From contig NZ_CP060404.1 in the NCBI RefSeq assembly GCF_014295035.1, forward strand, positions 7,852,501 to 7,916,500: a stretch of DNA of 64,000 nucleotides, given 5' to 3'. Under the pieces are notes generated by a model that was given only the letters and a program-made list of their open reading frames with translations, searched no databases and had not been told where the DNA came from. This DNA comes from Streptomyces buecherae. Its GTDB lineage: Bacteria; Actinomycetota; Actinomycetes; Streptomycetales; Streptomycetaceae. Numbering within the stretch: position 1 is the stretch's first letter; every line of letters starts with the position of its first letter. The position numbers and the translations under genes are program-made. Positions 35,979 to 45,703 of this stretch are shown piece after piece.

Positions 35979-37241
35979 ATGCACCGAACTGAGGTCGTCG
36001 TGACCGGACTCGGCGCGATCACACCACTCGGGGCAGACGTGGCGTCCACCTGGAAAGCGCTGCTTGCCGGCGAGTCCGGCATCCGCGGCGGCGTCCTACC
36101 CGGCCATGAGGACGCTGGCCTTCCCGTGACCGTCGCGGGGACGATGGCGATCGACCCCGCCGAGTTGCTGCCGCCGGTGCGGGCCAGACGGCTCGACCGC
36201 TCGCAGCAGGCGGCCTTCGCCGCGGCGGCCGAAGCCTGGGCCGATGCCGGTGCCCCGGAGGTGGACCCGGGCCGGCTCGCATCTGCGATCGGCACGGGCA
36301 TCGGGGGCGTACGGACGCTGCTGAAGGAAGACGACGCGCTGGAGGCGGCCGGGACGCGGCGCGTCTCGCCACGTACGGTGCCGATGCTCATGCCCAATGC
36401 GGCGGCGGCGCTGATCAGTATCGAATACGGTGCACGAGCCGGGGTCTACACGCCCGTCTCGGCGTGCTCTTCCGGCGCCGAGGCGATCGCCCTGGGAGCC
36501 AGGCTCATCCGTGCCGGCGAGGCGGACGCGGTGATCGCGGGCGGGACCGAGGCCGCGATCACCCCGATCACCATTGCCGGCTTCGCTCAGGCACAAGCAC
36601 TGTCGCGCCATACCGCCGAACCCGCTTCAGCTTCCCGGCCGTTCGCAGCGGACCGCAGCGGATTCGTCCTCAGTGAAGGCGCTGCTGTCGTGGTGCTCGA
36701 AAGCGCCGAGCATGCCGGCGCCCGAGGCGCGCGCGTCCACGCGGTGCTCGCGGGTGCCGGCATCGCCGCCGACGCTCACCACATCACGGCGCCCGCTCCC
36801 GACGGCTCCGGTCAGATCTCAGCCATGTGGAAGGCCCTCGCGCAAGCCGGTTTGGCTCCCGAGCAGATCAGCCACATCAACGCCCATGCCACCGGAACTC
36901 CGGTCGGCGATGTTGCCGAGGCACGCGCGATCGGGGAGGTTTTCGGCCGCGCCACCGTGACGGCCCCCAAGGCGGCGCTCGGTCATCCCTTTGGCGCCGC
37001 CGGCGCGATCGAAGCGCTCATCGCCGTCCTCAGTGTGAAGCACGGCGTCATCCCGCCGACCCGCAACATCACCGCGGCCGGCGTCGGTCCCGACATCACT
37101 CTCGATGTCGTCGCAGAGCGACGAGACATCCCCCAGGAAGCCGTGCTCAGCAATTCCTTCGGCTTCGGTGGGCAGAACGTCTCGCTCATCGTCACCAGTG
37201 CACGACACCACGCGTCCCGTACGACCTCGACGACACCATGA
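35979..37241 (+). CDS. Stand-alone beta-ketoacyl-ACP synthase II (FabF type)
   Basis: The 420-residue ketosynthase condenses malonyl-ACP with acyl-ACP in fatty acid elongation. It has the Cys-His-His triad: Cys in VSACSSGAEA (near 165), His in NAHATGTPVGD (near 305) and His in ALGHPFGAAGA (near 340), closing with NSFGFGGQNVSL. ATG 35979 follows AAAGG. It is not part of a fatty-acid or polyketide operon. Instead it has its own TetR repressor and two operators. An inducible extra FabF could change chain length or temperature response, or replace an inhibited housekeeping enzyme. About 13 extra residues after the usual C-terminus run into the transposase fragment whose ATG overlaps the stop (ATGA). 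Confidence 0.94.
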   Translation: MHRTEVVVTGLGAITPLGADVASTWKALLAGESGIRGGVLPGHEDAGLPVTVAGTMAIDPAELLPPVRARRLDRSQQAAFAAAAEAWADAGAPEVDPGRLASAIGTGIGGVRTLLKEDDALEAAGTRRVSPRTVPMLMPNAAAALISIEYGARAGVYTPVSACSSGAEAIALGARLIRAGEADAVIAGGTEAAITPITIAGFAQAQALSRHTAEPASASRPFAADRSGFVLSEGAAVVVLESAEHAGARGARVHAVLAGAGIAADAHHITAPAPDGSGQISAMWKALAQAGLAPEQISHINAHATGTPVGDVAEARAIGEVFGRATVTAPKAALGHPFGAAGAIEALIAVLSVKHGVIPPTRNITAAGVGPDITLDVVAERRDIPQEAVLSNSFGFGGQNVSLIVTSARHHASRTTSTTP

Positions 37242-38500
37242 CCCGCGCGAACGCACCGTTGTCCGTGGAGGGGCGCCGCCGTCTGATCGAGCGTCGCAAG
37301 ACTCACCCGATCGCGCGTGTCGTCGCAGAGATGGGGATTTCCCGAGCAACGGCGTCGAATTGGGCTGAACCGACACCGGCGACACGGCGAACTCGGGTTA
37401 TGACGGCCCTCAGCAGCCCTCCCCGGCCGACTGGTCGGACGCGAACGACGTCGAACAGCACGCCTGTCCCAGGTTGGAGGAACCCGACGCGCTGCGCCGG
37501 GGGGCTCGACGCGCTGTGCCGCAAGCTCGATGGAACGGCCGCTGCCGCGAAGACGGTGAAGCGCAAGAGGGCCGCCGTCAACGAAGTCTTTGGGATGGCG
37601 GTCGAACGCGGGTGCTTCAACCAGAACCCGCTGAACGGGTTTCGTTGGTCCGCGCCTGAGGTCGCCGACGAAGTCGATCCCGACCGCGTGCCGAACCCGG
37701 CTCAGGTCGCACGGCTACTGACCGCCGCGAAGACCCTCCCCGGCCGTGGTCCGCACCTGTACGCCTTTCTCGGCTGTATGTACTACGCCGCCATGCGCCC
37801 GGCTGAGGTCATACATCCGCAGAAGTCCCAATGCCGCCTACCGGCGAGCGGTTGGGGGCTGCTCAACCTGAAGGGGGGCGTCGTGATGGCTAGCAAGGAG
37901 TGGACCGATCACGGCGCTGTCCATGAGATCCACTCGCTCAAGCGACGAGCGGCGAAGGCCACGCGACCGGTACCCATCCCGCCCGTGCTCGTCCGTATGC
38001 CGCGCGAACACATAGAACGCTTCGGAGTCGCCCCCGATGGACGCCTCTTCCGTAACGTGGCGGGGAACTATGTCGACGCCGCGGCGTACGGCTTCACGTG
38101 GAGACGGGTGCGTGAGGCCGCCCTCACCCTCGACGAACATGCCCTCGAACTGGCCAAGCGCCCCTACGGCCTGCGTCACGCAGGCATCTCGTTCTGGCTT
38201 GCCTCCGGCGCCGACCCGGCGGAGTGCGCCCGCCGAGCCGGCCAGAGCATCCACGTCCTCTTCCGCTACTACGCCAAGTTCCTGGCCGAGGCACGGAACC
38301 ACGCCAACGATTTGATCGAGGAGTCGATGCGCCGATGGGAGGCGCCGGCGGACGACACGGATGGAGCCCAACCATGCCTTGGCCCGGAAATGCCCCGGAA
38401 CAGCTGGTCAGAGGTGGGATACCAGTGGGATATATCGGGAGTAGGAGAGCATTTCGACTCGCCGCCTAGCTGTCCGCCCCGAAGGGCGCCTCACGGGTAA
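37238..38500 (+). pseudogene. Chimeric frame: transposase N-terminus joined to a truncated tyrosine integrase
   Basis: Residues 1-43 (MTRANAPLSVEGRRRLIERR, then HPIARVVAEMGISRATASNW) are the N-terminus of an IS481-type transposase. After a low-complexity junction, from about residue 85 the frame becomes an actinobacterial phage integrase: RKLDGTAAAAKTVKRKRAAVNEVF, catalytic Arg in YYAAMRPAEVI, YGLRHAGISFWLASG, and the nucleophile region GQSIHVLFRYYAKFL with Tyr. The integrase's N-terminal arm-binding domain is missing, so site-specific recombination is doubtful. The frame stays open to a hairpin shared with the aldehyde dehydrogenase gene. Together with the relic at 16.9 kb it suggests past integration at this locus. 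Confidence 0.75.
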
Positions 38501-38529
38501 AGGCCCAGTCCAGGCGCCCTTCCCCCGCT

Positions 38530-38545
<16 letters not shown>
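38404..38545. repeat. Right copy of the integrase-end/ALDH-end sequence
   Basis: This is the partner of 16935-17070, in the same orientation. It spans the integrase C-terminal codons, the terminator hairpin and the last codons of the aldehyde dehydrogenase (CTAGAAGAACCCCAGCGCC). Confidence 0.6.
38481..38522. terminator. Bidirectional terminator between integrase and aldehyde dehydrogenase
   Basis: GAAGGGCGCCT (38481-38491) and AGGCGCCCTTC (38512-38522) pair perfectly. The loop holds the stop of the integrase frame (38498-38500), and the dehydrogenase stop is 8 bp beyond. Confidence 0.8.
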
Positions 38546-40053
<1,508 letters not shown>

Positions 40054-40199
40054 GGCGCGACCTCCCGATCACATGCGGCCCGCTCCCGTCGCGGGCAGCG
40101 CTGGGCGGAGGCTAGGCACCGACACGTTGCGCGGACGTTGCCGGCCACGGCGCGGTCACCCCTGTCGCCTCTCGCCCCCCACACCATCCCGCCGCCCGC

Positions 40200-41513
40200 T
40201 CATCCCGCCAGGTCGCCGTCCGGCAGGCCGTACGCCAGGCGCAGCCGCTGCGCGCCACGGGCCACCGACGCGCGGTCGGGGCTGTGTGCGGGCAGCGCCG
40301 CGAGCAGGGCCTCGCGCACCTCCAGGTCGCCCTCGCCCCACGGTGCCTCCGCCCAGCGGCGCAGGAGTTCGGCGTCCCGGCTGGCGAGCACGGCGCGTCG
40401 TAATCGGTCGTCCAGGACCGCCCGCAGCCGACGGATGCCCGGCGCCTCCGACAGCGGGAGCAGTGGGCCCTGGTAGGTGCGGAGCGCGGTGTGGGGACAG
40501 CCGGCGGTCAACTGGTCGGCCGCCGTCAGCACGTCGCACCGCACCGGGGCGCACAGCCGGTACGGGCGCGAGCCGAGCAGCGGGCCCACGCGCCGGCGCA
40601 GCCGGGACAGCTCGGCCCGCAGCGTCACCGGGTCCACCGTCCGCTCCCCGTACAGCAGCGTCGCCAGGCGGTCGCCGGTCAGGCCGTCGGGGTGGCAGGC
40701 CAGGAGCACCACGATCTCGCTGTGCCGGCGGCTCAGGCGCAGCCGTCGCCCGTGCGTGACCAGCAGCGCCTCGTCCCGCCCCAGCGCGCTCACGGACACG
40801 TCGGGACCCGCGTCGGCACTGGCCGTGGAGCGATCGAGGGTGGCGAGTTGCGCCTCGGCGGCCCGCGCCGTGGCCTGCACCAGGGCCAGGCTGTGCGGGG
40901 CGGCCAGATGGTCGCCGCCGGTGATGTCGATGGCGCCGAGCAGCCGGCCGGTGTACGGATCGCGCACCGGCGCCGCCGCGCAGGTCCACGGTTGCACCAG
41001 GCGGCTGAAGTGCTCGGTCGAGAAGATCTGCACCGGGTGGCCGACGGTCAGCGCCGTGCCCGGCGCGTTGGTGCCCGCGTGCCGCTCGTCCCAGCGGGCG
41101 CCCGCCACGAAGTTCATGCGCTCGGCCCGCCGCAGCTCGCCGCGGTGGCCCTCGACCCAGAGCATGCGGCCCAACTCGTCGCACACCGCGAACAGGTGGG
41201 CGCCGTCGTGCGCGACGGCGCCCAGCAGCTCACGGAACAGCGGCAGCACCCGGGCCAGCGGGTGTTCGCCGCGGTACGCCTCCAGGTCGCCCGCCTCCAG
41301 GGCGATCGGCGCGACCCCGTCCCTGGCCACCCGCGCGTCGGCGGACCGCCGCCACGACTCCGCCACCACCGGCCGCACCGACGGGGTGACGGCGCCGTGG
41401 GCGAGGAACTGCTCCCAGCCGGCGTGCACCGCCCGGGATCTGTCGGCGGGGTCGGTTCCGGGCGTCATCGCCAGCCATGGGTTGACGGACGCGTTGAGCG
41501 ACGGGTTGACCAC
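40200..41513 (-). CDS. GAF-domain transcriptional regulator, probable activator of the aldehyde dehydrogenase
   Basis: The 437-residue protein has an N-terminal sensor like AcoR-type activators: VRPVVAESWRRSADARV; a GAF core with FAVCDELGRMLWVEG, NFVAGARWDERHAGTNAPGTAL, STEHFSRLVQPWTCAAAPVRDP and AIDITGGD. The C-terminal region contains LLVTHGRRLRLSRRHSEIVVLLACHPDGLTGDRLATLLYGE, then ELSRLRRRVGPLL, which looks like a winged helix. The sigma-54 ATPase domain of true AcoR proteins is absent, as is normal in Streptomyces. GTG 41513 (VVNPSLNASVNPW) is chosen for a perfect AGGAGG 8 nt upstream; ATG 41468 would lose that. It is 146 bp upstream of the dehydrogenase gene. Confidence 0.9.
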   Translation of the reverse strand: MVNPSLNASVNPWLAMTPGTDPADRSRAVHAGWEQFLAHGAVTPSVRPVVAESWRRSADARVARDGVAPIALEAGDLEAYRGEHPLARVLPLFRELLGAVAHDGAHLFAVCDELGRMLWVEGHRGELRRAERMNFVAGARWDERHAGTNAPGTALTVGHPVQIFSTEHFSRLVQPWTCAAAPVRDPYTGRLLGAIDITGGDHLAAPHSLALVQATARAAEAQLATLDRSTASADAGPDVSVSALGRDEALLVTHGRRLRLSRRHSEIVVLLACHPDGLTGDRLATLLYGERTVDPVTLRAELSRLRRRVGPLLGSRPYRLCAPVRCDVLTAADQLTAGCPHTALRTYQGPLLPLSEAPGIRRLRAVLDDRLRRAVLASRDAELLRRWAEAPWGEGDLEVREALLAALPAHSPDRASVARGAQRLRLAYGLPDGDLAG

Positions 41514-41545
41514 GGGGCCTGCCTCCTGCACTCGCACCGGACGAT

Positions 41546-41707
41546 CTACGGTGGAGAGGCGTATCCGCACGTGTGGCAGATCTTCCAGCCGTCCTGGTTG
41601 ACGGCCAGCTGACCCCCGCAGTTCGGGCACTGCTCGGCTCGCGGGGCCGTGGGGGACGGCCGTCGGCCGTCCGTCGTGTCGGGCACTACGCCACTCTTCG
41701 TTCTCAT
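41546..41707 (-). CDS. Small zinc-ribbon protein
   Basis: The 53-residue protein has CPNCGG (residues 27-32) and CHTCGY (45-50), two CxxC knuckles that form a zinc ribbon, after a flexible Pro/Arg-rich start. AGGA lies just before ATG 41707. It lies 32 bp upstream of the GAF regulator on the same strand, so it is likely part of the same transcript. Similar tiny zinc ribbons occur beside these regulators in Streptomyces as far as I recall, but the role is unknown. Confidence 0.75.
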   Translation of the reverse strand: MRTKSGVVPDTTDGRRPSPTAPRAEQCPNCGGQLAVNQDGWKICHTCGYASPP

Positions 41708-42264
41708 GTTCCTCGTCCGTTCTGCGGTACCCAATGCCCCCTGCCAGGTGAATGCCCCGGATGCGGAGGAACACGCCCGCGAACGGCGTCCGCCGCCCCC
41801 CGCGTTCACACGGGGTGTGCGCGGCGCACCCATCATCGCGGCGCGCACACGCTGCCACCAGTCGCCCGAAGGCAGTTGACTGGCGGAAGGCGAGTCGGGG
41901 CGACCCGGCGCGTGGCGGCCACCACGGCGCGGCGACGCGCGCGGCCAGTGCGCGAGAACCGCCGCCGGTACGCGCCAGTATGGGGCGTTATGAACGGCCG
42001 AAAACGCGGTCACGGCGCCCTCAGGGGCGTGCGCCGACCGTGCGTGCGCTATGGCTCCCGCGGCGCGTGGCGCCCCCGGGGGTCGAGCGGAACCAGGACA
42101 GCGACAGCGCGACGGACCAGGCCGCGGCTCCTCCCCCCGAGCCGGCGGCCCTCCACCGCCCCGTACCCACGGGCCGAGGTGCGGGGCGGCGCTTCGCGCC
42201 CTCCTCGATGATTCACGCCCCCGCACATCACCGCTCTGACCGCGGGTGCAACGATGTGTGCGTC
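41708..42264. other. Divergent intergenic region, no gene seen
   Basis: These 557 bp lie between the leftward zinc-ribbon/GAF/ALDH transcript and the rightward His-rich membrane gene. They must hold both promoters. No frame on either strand looks like a protein, and no clear inverted repeat was found. Confidence 0.5.
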
Positions 42265-43047
42265 ATGGAAGCGGGGCACGTTCTACGGGGGCTGCGAGCA
42301 GCGGTGTTCGCGGCGGTCTGCGTGCTGCTCGCCGCCGCCGGGCACGTCGTCATGTCCGCCACCCCCATTCCGCTCTGGGCCGTCGGCGTCGCTCTGCTCG
42401 GCACGGGCGGCGCGGCCTGGTGCGCGGCCGGCCGGGAGCGCGGGCCGCTGCTGATCATGTCGCTCACGGCCGGGGCCCAGATGGCGCTGCACACGCTGTT
42501 CAGCGTCGCGCAGACCGGCGTCGGCGGGCACGGCGCGGGGCACGGGCAGCACGCCCACGCCGCACCGTCCGGGGCCGGGGCCGGGGCCTCCGACGCTCTC
42601 CGCGAGCGCATCGCGGCCGGCGAGGCCGTGTTGCCGCCCAGTTGCGGCCTGCCCAACCCGCTGGTCAGCGGCGAGGGCTCGGCGGCCGGCGGCGACGGCC
42701 TCGGGCAGCACGTCGCCGGGCTTGGCCAGGACGTGCTCTCCTCCGCGCACACCATGGCCCTGCACGACGGGCACGGCGGACTCGGCATGTGGTCCGCCCA
42801 CCTGCTGGTCGCGCTGGTCTGCGGGGTCTGGTTGTGCGGCGGCGAGCAGGCGGCCTTCCGCGTCGGGCGGGCGCTGGCCGTGCGGCTGTTCGCGCCGCTG
42901 TACGTGCTCTTCGGCGACACCGCGCCCGGCCCGCAGCCCGAACACGGCCGCTCCCGCGGATCCCACGAGGCCCGCCGTCCGCGGCTCCTGCTGCTCGTTC
43001 ACGTCATCGCCACCCGTGGTCCGCCACCGGGGATCGCCGTCGCCTGA
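42265..43047 (+). CDS. His-rich integral membrane protein of the copper locus
   Basis: The 260-residue protein has about four membrane segments (residues 8-30, 36-56, 66-82, 173-193). It has a loop with GGHGAGHGQHAHAAPSG (about 92-108) and a second with SAHTMALHDGHGG, both suited to binding Cu or another soft metal. No family name could be assigned. Its position beside an ECF sigma factor, a PCu(A)C-like chaperone and CopA argues for a role in copper uptake or sensing. ATG 42265 is preferred; GTG 42257 is an in-phase alternative only if a longer N-terminus exists. Confidence 0.8.
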   Translation: MEAGHVLRGLRAAVFAAVCVLLAAAGHVVMSATPIPLWAVGVALLGTGGAAWCAAGRERGPLLIMSLTAGAQMALHTLFSVAQTGVGGHGAGHGQHAHAAPSGAGAGASDALRERIAAGEAVLPPSCGLPNPLVSGEGSAAGGDGLGQHVAGLGQDVLSSAHTMALHDGHGGLGMWSAHLLVALVCGVWLCGGEQAAFRVGRALAVRLFAPLYVLFGDTAPGPQPEHGRSRGSHEARRPRLLLLVHVIATRGPPPGIAVA

Positions 43048-43140
43048 CGGCACCTCCCGTTGGCAGATCACCTCCCGGCCCGCCCCTCGGCGGCCGGGGC
43101 CGGCGCGCCCCCGCGACGCGCCGGAACCCAGGAAGGACAT

Positions 43141-43626
43141 ATGGCGATGAATCCTGCCCTCTTCCGGGCAGCAACGGCCCGGCGCGTGGCGCCGCGCCCC
43201 GCCCCCGAGGCCGGCGGCAGCCGGCCCTACCACCCCACCCGCCCCCGGCCGACGGCCCACGCCACGGCCCAGCCACCCGCCACCGCACTCTCCCGTATCT
43301 GGACGCCGCCCGTCGCGGCCGGTCACGCGGCACCCGGCGTCCAGGCCGTGCGGTACGCGCGTGCGGTCGAGGCCCTGCCCCGTACGGCCGCCCGCCGATC
43401 GGCTGGTTCGGCCGCCGGCCGTGCCGCGACGGCCCCGGTGCCCCCGTACGTCCGCGCCGCCGCGTCCGTGACGTCGCGGTGCTCGACGCGCGCGTGCGCC
43501 GCGACCCGCACCGCGACCCACGGCACGGCCCGTACGAGCCCGCCGCGTCGAGCGCGCCGAACGCCGCCGGTCAGCGCGTGGCGGTGGGGTGGCGGCGCGC
43601 CCGCCGTCGCGGCCGGCCGCGCGCGG
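43141..43626 (+). CDS. Doubtful coding region with a good ribosome site
   Basis: AGGAAGGA sits just before ATG 43141 (MAMNPALFRAATARR), so translation may start here. The frame is low in complexity (Ala/Arg/Pro/Thr) and stays open past 43626 over the antisense zinc anti-sigma gene. A neighbouring frame reads somewhat more protein-like after about 43450 (DVAVLDARVRRDPHRDPRHGPYEP). A frameshifted or degenerating small gene is possible. The end given here is only where the opposite gene begins. Confidence 0.3.
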
Positions 43627-43809
43627 CTAGGGCGCCGAGCCGCCGATGCGGGTGGTCCACTCGCGCAGGGCCAGCACGCGACGCTCCCAGAGCCTGCAGT
43701 CGGCGCAGCCGTGCAGATGGGCGTCGAGTACCGGCCCGGTGACACCGGGCGGCAGCGCCTCACCGTCGACCCTGGCGGAGAGCGCGGTACGGGAATCGGA
43801 ACAGTGCAC
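43627..43809 (-). CDS. Short zinc-binding anti-sigma factor (zf-HC2/ZAS type)
   Basis: The 60-residue protein starts at GTG 43809 with VHCSDSRTALSARVDGEA and contains DAHLHGCADCRLWE, the HxxxCxxC zinc motif of anti-sigma factors of the RsrA/ZAS class, closing in WTTRIGGSAP. It has no membrane helix, unlike most ZAS proteins, so it should be soluble. It is divergent from the ECF sigma gene 109 bp away, whereas such pairs are usually in one operon. It probably binds that sigma factor and releases it on a metal or thiol signal (inference from family). Confidence 0.8.
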   Translation of the reverse strand: MHCSDSRTALSARVDGEALPPGVTGPVLDAHLHGCADCRLWERRVLALREWTTRIGGSAP

Positions 43810-43918
43810 CCGGCCATGGTCCCCGCTGCCGCGCCCGGGCCGCGCAGCGCCCCCCGCGCCCGCGGCTCGCGGGCCGGTGCCGTGCGTGCCCTGGGGCAGT
43901 GCGACGCGGAGCACGGTG

Positions 43919-44752
43919 GTGCCCGTGTATGAGCGCGACGACGAGGCGGTGACCGCGTGGGCGCTGGCGGCACGCGGCGGCGACGCCGAGGCGGTGGACC
44001 AGTTCATCCGGGCCACCCAACGCGACGTGTGGCGGTACGTCTCGCGGCTGAGCAACGACCCGCAGTCGGCCGACGACCTCGTCCAGGAGACGTACCTGCG
44101 GGCGCTGCGCAGCCTGCCCCGCTTCGAGGGCAGGTCGTCGGCCCGTACCTGGCTGCTGTCGATCGCCCGTTACACGGTCGTGGACCGGCTGCGCTGGAAC
44201 GCGGCCCGGCCACGCCTGTCCGACACCGACGACTGGCAGACCGCGGCCGAGTTGGCGCAGTCCCGCGAGTTGCCGGGGTTCGACGAGGGGGTGGCCCTGT
44301 CCCAACTCCTGGGGCAGCTTCCCTACGAGCGGCGCGAGGCGTTCGTGCTCACCCAGCTCCTCGGGCTGCCGTACGCGCAGGCCGCGCTCGTGGCCAACTG
44401 CCCGGTGGGTACCGTGCGCTCGCGCGTCGCACGGGCCCGCGAGGCGCTGATCGAGCAACTGGCGAGCGCGGAGCGGGCCGGCCACGGGTCGGCGCCGGAC
44501 GTGGCGCGGGCCGGCGCCGAAGCGGCGGCGGCCCCGGCGGCGCCGGCCCGCAGGGCGGCGGCGGACCGGGGCGCGCGGGCAGCCGCCCGCCCGGGCGGCC
44601 TGCCGGCGCGGGCTGCCGCGCCCAGGGCCACGCGCTCCGGCCCCGGCGTGGGTTCCGGCCCCGGCGTCGGCTCCGGGCGCCCGGTGGTGGGTGCCGGGCC
44701 GGGCGTCGGCGGGACGCGGGCGCGCGTTCCGGAACTGGCCGGAGCCCGCTGA
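43919..44752 (+). CDS. ECF sigma factor with a long low-complexity C-terminal tail
   Basis: Residues 1-170 are an ECF sigma factor. Region 2: DQFIRATQRDVWRYVSRL, QSADDLVQETYLRALRSLPRFEG, RTWLLSIARYTVVDRLRW. Region 4: LSQLLGQLPYERREAFVLTQLLG, YAQAALVANCPVGTVRSRVARAREALI. About 100 further residues are Ala/Pro/Gly/Arg with repeated GSGPGVG, not found in typical ECF proteins. GTG 43919 has GGAG at 7 nt. With the divergent zinc anti-sigma and the copper genes nearby, a metal or envelope stress role is likely. Confidence 0.92.
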   Translation: MPVYERDDEAVTAWALAARGGDAEAVDQFIRATQRDVWRYVSRLSNDPQSADDLVQETYLRALRSLPRFEGRSSARTWLLSIARYTVVDRLRWNAARPRLSDTDDWQTAAELAQSRELPGFDEGVALSQLLGQLPYERREAFVLTQLLGLPYAQAALVANCPVGTVRSRVARAREALIEQLASAERAGHGSAPDVARAGAEAAAAPAAPARRAAADRGARAAARPGGLPARAAAPRATRSGPGVGSGPGVGSGRPVVGAGPGVGGTRARVPELAGAR

Positions 44753-44807
44753 GGTAGGCCGACTGGGCGGGGGCTCGCGGGGCGACTCGCGGACCCCCGC
44801 CCGACGC

Positions 44808-44950
44808 GTGCGGTCGCCCGACGCCTACGGCAAGTCCGTACGGTCGCCGGATGCGTACGGCACGCCCGTACGGTCGCCTGCCGCTTCCGACGCCCGTATG
44901 GTCACCTGCCGCCTACGACCCCCGTACGATCGCCTGCCGCTCACGACACG
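44808..44950. repeat. Five degenerate 28-30 bp tandem repeats
   Basis: Units open with GTGCGGTCGCC or GTACGGTCGCC-like sequence at 44808, 44838, 44868, 44896 and 44924 (spacings 30, 30, 28, 28). They lie between the end of the ECF gene and its terminator. Their function is unknown. With 44753-45100 otherwise empty, they could be a regulatory array or spacer debris. Confidence 0.75.
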
Positions 44951-44991
44951 GCCGGCCCGCCAGTCCCCGAGGCCCGGCCGTGGACGCCAGT

Positions 44992-45020
44992 GGGCCCCGC
45001 CACGAGTCGTGGCGGGGCCC
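44992..45020. terminator. Bidirectional terminator between ECF sigma and PCu(A)C genes
   Basis: GGGCCCCGCCACGA (44992-45005) and TCGTGGCGGGGCCC (45007-45020) form a perfect stem with a one-base centre, so the true loop opens a few pairs. It lies between converging genes. Confidence 0.85.
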
Positions 45021-45100
45021 TTGGGGCGCGCGCGGCGGAGGGGGAGTCGCCCGGAGCCGCTGCCCCCGTTCGCCGAGGGGCAGCGGATGCGCGCCGTGCT

Positions 45101-45703
45101 CTAGCTGCCCGGACGCACCACCAGGGCGTTGACCCGCATCGGCTCGCTGTCGCGGAAGTGCAGGACGAACGGCACGCGTTCGCCCAGCCGCATCGGCGGC
45201 GGGTTCTCGACCATGACGTCGAGCCCGGTCGCCGACATCTCCAGCTTGCCCCCGGCGGGCAGCGAGGCCGCGGAGACCATCTGCATGGTGCCCACGCCGT
45301 TCTCGTGCACGTTGCGGCTGAGCATCACCCGGCCGGCCTTCGTCGGCGTCGAGACGCGCACCAGCGCGTCGTCGGCGCCACCCTCGTTGGTCAGGTTGAA
45401 CAGCGCGGCCGTCGCCTCCGGGTTGGACGGGAGCATGATGCGCGCGTCGACCAGGGTGGGTTCGGCCGGGCTGCCCGCCGCGCCGGACGCCGTCCACGCG
45501 GTGAGCGCGCCGAGCGTCACGGCGCAGGCGATGACCGGCGCGAGGACGGCGGTCAGCGCGCCCTTGTTGAGCGCGAGGCGCGACTTCCGGGGGGCGGGGC
45601 TCCTCGCGCCGGCGCCGGTCGCGCCCGTGGTCGGGTCAGCCGCGCTGGGCGCGCTGGGCTCGGGTACGGCGTCGGTCGCCTGGGACACGGACTTTTCGCT
45701 CAT
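45101..45703 (-). CDS. PCu(A)C-type copper chaperone, membrane-anchored
   Basis: The 200-residue protein has a cytoplasmic Ser/Ala/Pro tail, one membrane segment (residues 49-70, ALTAVLAPVIACAVTLGALTAW) and an external PCu(A)C domain: AALFNLTNEGGADDALVRVST, VHENGVGTMQMVSAASLPAG, and LGERVPFVLHFRDSEPMRVNALV. The His and Met residues of HENG and TMQM match the copper-binding face of the family, which delivers Cu(I) to cytochrome oxidase or holds periplasmic copper. Its ATG overlaps the CopA stop (ATGA), so the two are made together. Confidence 0.88.
   Translation of the reverse strand: MSEKSVSQATDAVPEPSAPSAADPTTGATGAGARSPAPRKSRLALNKGALTAVLAPVIACAVTLGALTAWTASGAAGSPAEPTLVDARIMLPSNPEATAALFNLTNEGGADDALVRVSTPTKAGRVMLSRNVHENGVGTMQMVSAASLPAGGKLEMSATGLDVMVENPPPMRLGERVPFVLHFRDSEPMRVNALVVRPGS

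Noticed and set aside
44808-44950. CRISPR-like repeats
   Set aside because: The 28-30 bp units are contiguous and degenerate, with no unique spacers between constant repeats.
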